Source: an uncultured Acidimicrobiales bacterium (lineage in GTDB: Bacteria > Actinomycetota > Acidimicrobiia > Acidimicrobiales > SZUA-35). Taken from it: 7,870 nucleotides of DNA. Positions 4,182 through 7,870 of this stretch are shown piece after piece. The stretch is from contig CALLIQ010000071.1 of the NCBI GenBank assembly GCA_938008925.1, positions 1 to 7,870 of the forward strand, read 5' to 3'. Position numbers and translations under genes: made by a program. Below the pieces are notes generated by a model. That model was given only the letters and a program-made list of their open reading frames with translations, searched no databases and was not told where the DNA came from. Positions within the stretch are counted from its first letter, which is position 1; each line of letters starts with the position of its first letter.

Positions 4182-6620
4182 TTAGGGGTTGGAGGGGAGC
4201 CAGATGAGCCAGAAGTCGTCGATGGTGATGTCGGTCTTTTCGAGGGGCACCTCGATGGTCTCGACCTCCGCGGCCTTCTCTGTCCACTCGTCGTCGATCT
4301 CGATCACGGCATCTTGCAGATCGGCCTCGAGCTGATCGAGATCCTCGATCTTCTCGGCCACACGGTTGCGGGCCGACTCGAGTCGTGACTCGATCGAACC
4401 GGACTGACGCGACCCCGATGCTGCACGACGAGCCGCCGATGCCATCGAACGCGTCTTGCGCCGTCCGCCGAGCAGTCCACCCAGGATGCTCGAGCCGATG
4501 TCGATCACGTTCTGCGTCTTGCGACCCTTGGCCTGCGTCTCCAGCTCGATCACGCGATCTTCCGCCTTGGCGAGCGCAGTCTGCACCTGGTCGTACTTCT
4601 TCTCGAGCTTGGTTCGGATCTTCGCCCCCTCTTCGTCGGCGCCTTCGTCGGCCGCGGCCTCGCAGCGTGCCGCGAAGTCGTCGGCCGATTCGCCCGGACG
4701 CGACCAGAGCTTGAGCGGGGCGTTGTGGAGGAGGCTGATGGTCTCCTCGGTGTAGAGGAGGTTCTTCAGGTCGGTCTGGGCCGCCTTCATGGCCTTGGCC
4801 GTGATGTCGAAGTCGGGCAGCACGAAGATCGCGCCCTCGGGGGCGTCGGTCGAGAAATCGCGATCGTCGAAGTCGACGGCGATGGCGTCGTCGAGATCGA
4901 TCGAGGTCCCGCGCAGAGGCACGATCGCCTCCCACTCTTCGGTGTGGCGGAGCTTCGACTTCGTGTCGTCGAACAACAGGTCGACGCGGGCGGCCACCGC
5001 CGGGGTCAGCTTGGTCCCGTCAGCGCTGGCGCCGACCTGATCGAGCCAGGGCGCGGCCTTCACGACGTAGCGGACCTCGATCGAGCCGGGGAGGTTCGGA
5101 GGCACGGTCGATTCGTTGTCTGCCAGTTCTGGCTCGGTAGGAGCCGGCGCCGCAGCCGCTGCCCCGCTCGCAGCAGCGCCGCCCCCGGTCGCCGCCGCGA
5201 TGGCCGGCGCCTGTCGACCCGCCATCAGCTCGCCGATCTGCGATCGAGTGAGCGGGCCGGCGAGGTAGCTCATCGCCCATCGGGTGGTGAACAATGGCAG
5301 GTCGCTCGAGCGGGTCGTACGCAGAACGAACTGGCGCTTGTCGAGACCGCTGATCATCGCCTCGACCTGGCTGATGTCCACACCGCCGTCGGCCGAACGG
5401 AGGCCGTCGATGAGTCGGTTCTTGTCCTGTTCGGTCTGGAGACGACCGATCATCCACGTGCCCGCGTTCGAGATGGCCTTGTAGTCGAGGTCGACGGGAT
5501 TCTGCGTACTCAGCACGAGCCCGACGCCGAACGCACGAGCTTGCTTGAGCAACGTGAGGATCGGCTTCTTCGGGGACGGATTGCCGTTCGGGGGAGCGAG
5601 GCCCATCACCTCGTCGATGTAGACGAGTACTCGGAGTTCGCCTGTTCCGGGCTGCGCTCGCATCCAGGAGATGAGTCGGCTGAGGATGAGGGTCACGGAG
5701 AAGTGGCGCTCGGCCTCGTCGAGGTGACCGAGCGACACGACGGCGGCTCGAGCATTGCCGTCGGCATCCCAAAGCATCGTGTCCATGTCGAGCGGTTCAC
5801 CCTCGGCCCACGCCGCGAAACTCGGCGACGCGAGCAACCCGTTCAACTTCATCACGAGGCCCTGGCGGTCCTTGGCTGGGAAGAAGGTGTCGAGGTCGAG
5901 CACGCCGAGCTTGCGCATCGGCGGATCGAGCAACTGACCGAGCAGGGTCGGGAGATCGAGATCCTGGCCGGCGTCCCACGCGCGAGTGATGAGGTTGGCC
6001 ATCAAGATGTGCTCGCGTCCCGACAACGGATCGCTCTCGATGCCGATGAGTCCGAGCAGGCCGCTCACCGTTGCGTCGACCTCGTCCTGGCGAGCGCCGG
6101 GGTCATCGGTCGCTGGCACCGACAGACGGCCCAACGCGTTGACCGCCACGCCGTGCGTCGAGCCGGGCGTGTAGATGACGGGGTTGGCGGCCTTGCCGAG
6201 CGCGCCGACGTCGTCGCCGGTCAGGCCCCACGATCCGAGTCCGTTCTTCCACAGCTCGGCTGTGTCGGCTGCCATCTCGGCGGTGGTCGTGTCTTTGACC
6301 CGGGCCGTGCCCTCGTCCATCCACGGCTCGAAATCGGACGGAGCGAGATCGGGGAAGGTGAGCGCGAGGTTGCCGAGGTCGCCCTTCGGGTCGATGGCGA
6401 GCACCGGCACGCCGGACAACAGCGCCTCTTCGAGGAGTACGACGCCGAGGCCGGTCTTACCCGAGCCGGTCATGCCGACGATCACTCCATGGGTGGTGAA
6501 GTCGGCTGAGTCCAACAGCACGGGGTTTCCGGAACGGTCGCCGCTCGCCGCGTCGACCTGCTCGCCGACGAACAGCTCGCCCGCCCCGCGCTCCACTCGA
6601 TCCTGTGTTCCGTCGCTCAT
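4182..6620 (-). CDS. HerA/FtsK-type P-loop ATPase (DUF87-like) with C-terminal coiled-coil domain
   Basis: An 812-residue ATPase of the HerA/FtsK class, whose relatives are hexameric motors that move or resect DNA, often beside a nuclease. Residues 14-38 may form a short N-terminal β-rich part. Walker A is GMTGSGKT (49-56, Lys55), followed by AIDPKGDLGNL (75-85). Walker B is VLVYIDE (331-337, Asp336 and Glu337), and the sensor-like LVLSTQNP is at 368-375. Residues 383-440 (ISNAGTW, IGRLQTEQDK) match the HerA-like core end. A long Ala/Pro linker (471-500) leads to a separate domain (about 515-660). Then comes a charged, probably coiled-coil region (668-700 and 744-785) broken by the Gly-rich IGSSILGGLLGGRR (708-721). 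The start at 6620 is supported by GGAGAGG seven bases upstream; the longer open frame to 7058 runs over the divergent gene and is not coding. No NurA-like or other partner is visible nearby. Core call is strong; biological role is uncertain. Confidence 0.9.
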   Translation of the reverse strand: MSDGTQDRVERGAGELFVGEQVDAASGDRSGNPVLLDSADFTTHGVIVGMTGSGKTGLGVVLLEEALLSGVPVLAIDPKGDLGNLALTFPDLAPSDFEPWMDEGTARVKDTTTAEMAADTAELWKNGLGSWGLTGDDVGALGKAANPVIYTPGSTHGVAVNALGRLSVPATDDPGARQDEVDATVSGLLGLIGIESDPLSGREHILMANLITRAWDAGQDLDLPTLLGQLLDPPMRKLGVLDLDTFFPAKDRQGLVMKLNGLLASPSFAAWAEGEPLDMDTMLWDADGNARAAVVSLGHLDEAERHFSVTLILSRLISWMRAQPGTGELRVLVYIDEVMGLAPPNGNPSPKKPILTLLKQARAFGVGLVLSTQNPVDLDYKAISNAGTWMIGRLQTEQDKNRLIDGLRSADGGVDISQVEAMISGLDKRQFVLRTTRSSDLPLFTTRWAMSYLAGPLTRSQIGELMAGRQAPAIAAATGGGAAASGAAAAAPAPTEPELADNESTVPPNLPGSIEVRYVVKAAPWLDQVGASADGTKLTPAVAARVDLLFDDTKSKLRHTEEWEAIVPLRGTSIDLDDAIAVDFDDRDFSTDAPEGAIFVLPDFDITAKAMKAAQTDLKNLLYTEETISLLHNAPLKLWSRPGESADDFAARCEAAADEGADEEGAKIRTKLEKKYDQVQTALAKAEDRVIELETQAKGRKTQNVIDIGSSILGGLLGGRRKTRSMASAARRAASGSRQSGSIESRLESARNRVAEKIEDLDQLEADLQDAVIEIDDEWTEKAAEVETIEVPLEKTDITIDDFWLIWLPSNP

Positions 6621-6789
6621 GGCCCTACCTCTCCGAAGTGTTCGCCCATCATGCCGCCCGCCCGAGCTTCCTCTGACCGCCGGAACGGCCAAATGTGACG
6701 TTCGGGCGCGTGTGGCCGCGAAATCATGCACAATAGAAGGCGGTTTCCGGGCCCGCCGGGACCGAATCGCCCGCACTAGGAGTTGGACA
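6621..6789. promoter_or_regulatory. Divergent promoter region between the ATPase and the MT0933-like gene
   Basis: This 169-base gap must supply promoters for both directions. Its only AT-rich patch is 6721-6738. It offers CACAAT (6729-6734) as a rightward -10, and on the other strand TATTGT (6730-6735, fitting TANNNT) as a leftward -10. The two would overlap, implying shared or mutually exclusive control. No clear -35 hexamers or operator palindrome were found, so the exact elements are uncertain. Confidence 0.35.
6628..6634 (-). promoter_or_regulatory. Ribosome binding site fixing the ATPase start
   Basis: GGAGAGG on the minus strand, seven bases before the ATG at 6620. It decides between this start and the upstream open frame. 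It also lies inside a possible 11-codon reading frame (6617-6652) whose TGA overlaps the ATG. Confidence 0.7.
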
Positions 6790-7080
6790 ATGGGTTTGAT
6801 GGACAAGATCAAGGGGCTTTTCGGGGGCGCAACCGACGCTGCCGGAGGCATGGCTGACAAGGCGCAGTCCGCAGCTGGCGGTCTGACCGACAAGGCCGGA
6901 GACGTTGCAGGCAAGGTCGGCGACGTCGCTGGCGACGCTCGCGAGAAGGTTGGCGGCGTAGTCGAGTCCGGCGTGAACAAGGCTGCGGATGCGGTCGACT
7001 CCGCCACCGGCGGCAAGTTCTCGGACCAGATCGACAAGGTCCAGGACGTCGCTGACAAGATCGACGGCGAAGAGGGCTGA
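6790..7080 (+). CDS. MT0933/Rv0909-like antitoxin-family small protein
   Basis: A 96-residue acidic protein, start fixed by AGGAG (6778-6782) seven bases before the ATG. The N-terminus MGLMDKIKGLFGG is a short amphipathic helix typical of the family. The C-terminal half, with VNKAADAVDSATGGKFSDQ (62-80) then IDKVQDVADKI (81-91), matches the pattern I know from the MT0933 antitoxin family (Rv0909 type), where IDKA, TGGKYSDQID and a trailing helix recur. Between them lies an Ala/Gly/Asp/Lys repeat region (14-55; DKAG, DVAG) resembling LEA-type low-complexity helices. There is no signal peptide, membrane segment or cysteine. Family members are called antitoxins by association with a toxin in Mycobacterium tuberculosis, yet no toxin candidate is adjacent here: the neighbours are a divergent ATPase and a convergent glycosylase. 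A stress-protectant role is an alternative. Followed directly by two hairpins. Gene is certain; the toxin-antitoxin role is doubtful. Confidence 0.85.
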   Translation: MGLMDKIKGLFGGATDAAGGMADKAQSAAGGLTDKAGDVAGKVGDVAGDAREKVGGVVESGVNKAADAVDSATGGKFSDQIDKVQDVADKIDGEEG

Positions 7081-7084
7081 CCGT

Positions 7085-7105
7085 CTTGGCGCGATCAGCG
7101 CCGAG
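7085..7105 (+). terminator. Small hairpin just after the MT0933-like gene
   Basis: CTTGGCGC (7085-7092) and GCGCCGAG (7098-7105) pair over eight positions, including one G-T wobble, around the loop GATCA. It starts four bases past the stop codon and precedes the stronger hairpin at 7122-7151. It could assist transcription termination or protect the 3' end. Confidence 0.4.
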
Positions 7106-7121
7106 GCCAACCGATTTCGAG

Positions 7122-7159
7122 CGAAGCCGGCCGGGCAACCGGTCGGCTTCGTCCGTTTT
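7122..7159 (+). terminator. Intrinsic terminator with GNRA tetraloop between convergent genes
   Basis: A 13-base-pair stem (7122-7134 with 7139-7151, one G-T wobble) closes on GCAA, a GNRA tetraloop on the plus strand. It is followed by TCCGTTTT. This fits a rho-independent terminator for the MT0933-like gene. In the opposite direction, for the glycosylase gene ending at 7176, the stem would form but no T-run follows. Confidence 0.75.
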
Positions 7160-7175
7160 GAAGCGCTCGCGCGTC

Positions 7176-7870
7176 TCAGGCGCTCGCGGTGCTGCCCGGT
7201 GGTGGGCCGCCGGTGGCCTCGAGCATGTGCGCGACGAGGTCGTCGTGGCTCTGATGGGTGTTGAGTCCGCTCGTGCTCGGCATCACGTAGACGGGGCAGC
7301 CGCCGACCTCGGTGGTCTGCCACCCGGCGGTGGCGTCCTTGTCGGTCGCCGCCCGCCAGCCACTCAGGCCGACCATGACGATCGTCTTGGGCAGCAGCCA
7401 CGCCGCGAGACGGTCGAGCCTCGCGAAACCGGCGCGGAACTCAGCTCGGTTGATCTCGTTCGCTTTCGGGGTGGCCCGCTTGACGAGATCGGTGAACCCG
7501 ACGCCGTCCATCGTCGCCGCGTCGATCGGCCTGCGATCGCGCGAGACGAGACCTGCTTCGTTGGCGGCCGACCAGAAGCGGTTGCTCGGGGAGACGAATC
7601 CGACGCCGGCCTCGGCTGCGTGAACGCTCGGGTTGAGCCCGCAGATCAAGAACCGCATACCGGGGACGACGAAATCGGGCAGTGAGAGAAGGCGCACGTA
7701 GTCGGGACCGACGCCGGAGAAGCCGGCGCCTTCGATGAGGGTTCCGAGCGGTACGGGGACGTCGCCCTCCACCGAGAGCCGCAAGGCGGCACCCGCGGGA
7801 AGCGCGAGATGCAGTCTGGCCAACCACAGCGGAAGATCGCTCGAATCGATCGATGACTCCCGTCGGAGAC
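7176..7870 (-). CDS. mug: Mismatch-specific (G:U/T) DNA glycosylase, Mug/TDG family, N-terminus outside the window
   Basis: Uracil-DNA glycosylase superfamily, Mug/TDG branch, which removes U or T mispaired with G in base excision repair. The core begins PGMRFLICGLNPS (from about 7661); its Asn (7635-7637) matches the catalytic Asn of the Mug motif GINP. It is followed by AGVGFVSPSNRFW, the standard continuation. GVGFTDLVKRATP is the usual middle block, and MPSTSGLN (about 7260-7283) is the second active-site motif, where Mug proteins usually have NPSGL. A Gly/Pro/Ser tail ends the protein. The frame is open to the window edge, and the first ATG-type start (7823 is only a TTG) is not convincing. 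About 55 or more residues before the core (LPLWLARLHLALPAGA, then IEGAGFSGV) look like the end of a class I methyltransferase fold, a fusion I recall in other actinobacterial Mug proteins. The glycosylase call is strong; the methyltransferase part is inferred. Confidence 0.88.
   Translation of the reverse strand, partial: LRRESSIDSSDLPLWLARLHLALPAGAALRLSVEGDVPVPLGTLIEGAGFSGVGPDYVRLLSLPDFVVPGMRFLICGLNPSVHAAEAGVGFVSPSNRFWSAANEAGLVSRDRRPIDAATMDGVGFTDLVKRATPKANEINRAEFRAGFARLDRLAAWLLPKTIVMVGLSGWRAATDKDATAGWQTTEVGGCPVYVMPSTSGLNTHQSHDDLVAHMLEATGGPPPGSTASA

Noticed and set aside
4725..6509. A 594-codon plus-strand open frame
   Set aside because: Fully antisense to the ATPase with its Walker motifs; composition (Arg, Glu, His, Gly) is typical of a shadow frame.
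6621..7058. N-terminal extension of the ATPase to 7058
   Set aside because: It would overlap antisense to the MT0933-like gene, which has a good ribosome binding site and family sequence. The ATPase has its own ribosome binding site for the ATG at 6620.
6790..7080. Toxin-antitoxin operon
   Set aside because: No toxin-like frame lies adjacent on the same strand; the gene is closed by its own terminator.

Overview
The window is GC-rich, densely coding DNA with the look of an actinobacterium, most likely from the Acidimicrobiia (Ilumatobacter-like). This placement is an inference. It rests on the base composition, a luciferase-like F420-type oxidoreductase, an MT0933/Rv0909-type small protein, a Mug-type glycosylase with extra N-terminal sequence, and a FadA5-like thiolase. 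No ribosomal RNA or other marker gene is present to confirm it. Long open frames run antisense to the thiolase and to the ATPase; they are codon-bias shadows and are not annotated.

Layout, left to right. (1) A leftward block: the N-terminal part of a secreted or lipoprotein staphylococcal-type nuclease (runs off the left edge), a thiolase, and a previously easy-to-miss 51-residue protein. A tight hairpin separates thiolase and nuclease. (2) A rightward pair: a membrane-anchored protein of unknown function, followed 4 bases later by an LLM-class flavin/F420 oxidoreductase. (3) A 224-base convergent gap holding three copies of a short palindromic element. (4) A leftward 812-residue HerA/FtsK-type ATPase with a C-terminal coiled-coil region. 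(5) A rightward 96-residue MT0933-like protein transcribed divergently from the ATPase. (6) A strong tetraloop hairpin between convergent genes. (7) A leftward mismatch-specific DNA glycosylase whose N-terminus runs off the right edge.

The genes do not form one obvious pathway. The thiolase and oxidoreductase fit lipid or steroid catabolism, while the HerA-like ATPase and glycosylase concern DNA transactions, but the window holds no partner gene (no NurA nuclease, no toxin) that would define a system. The most distinctive non-coding signal is the triple palindrome at 4025-4179. The most useful protein-level observations are the hidden 51-residue gene, the partnerless MT0933-like protein, the ATPase architecture and the extended glycosylase.
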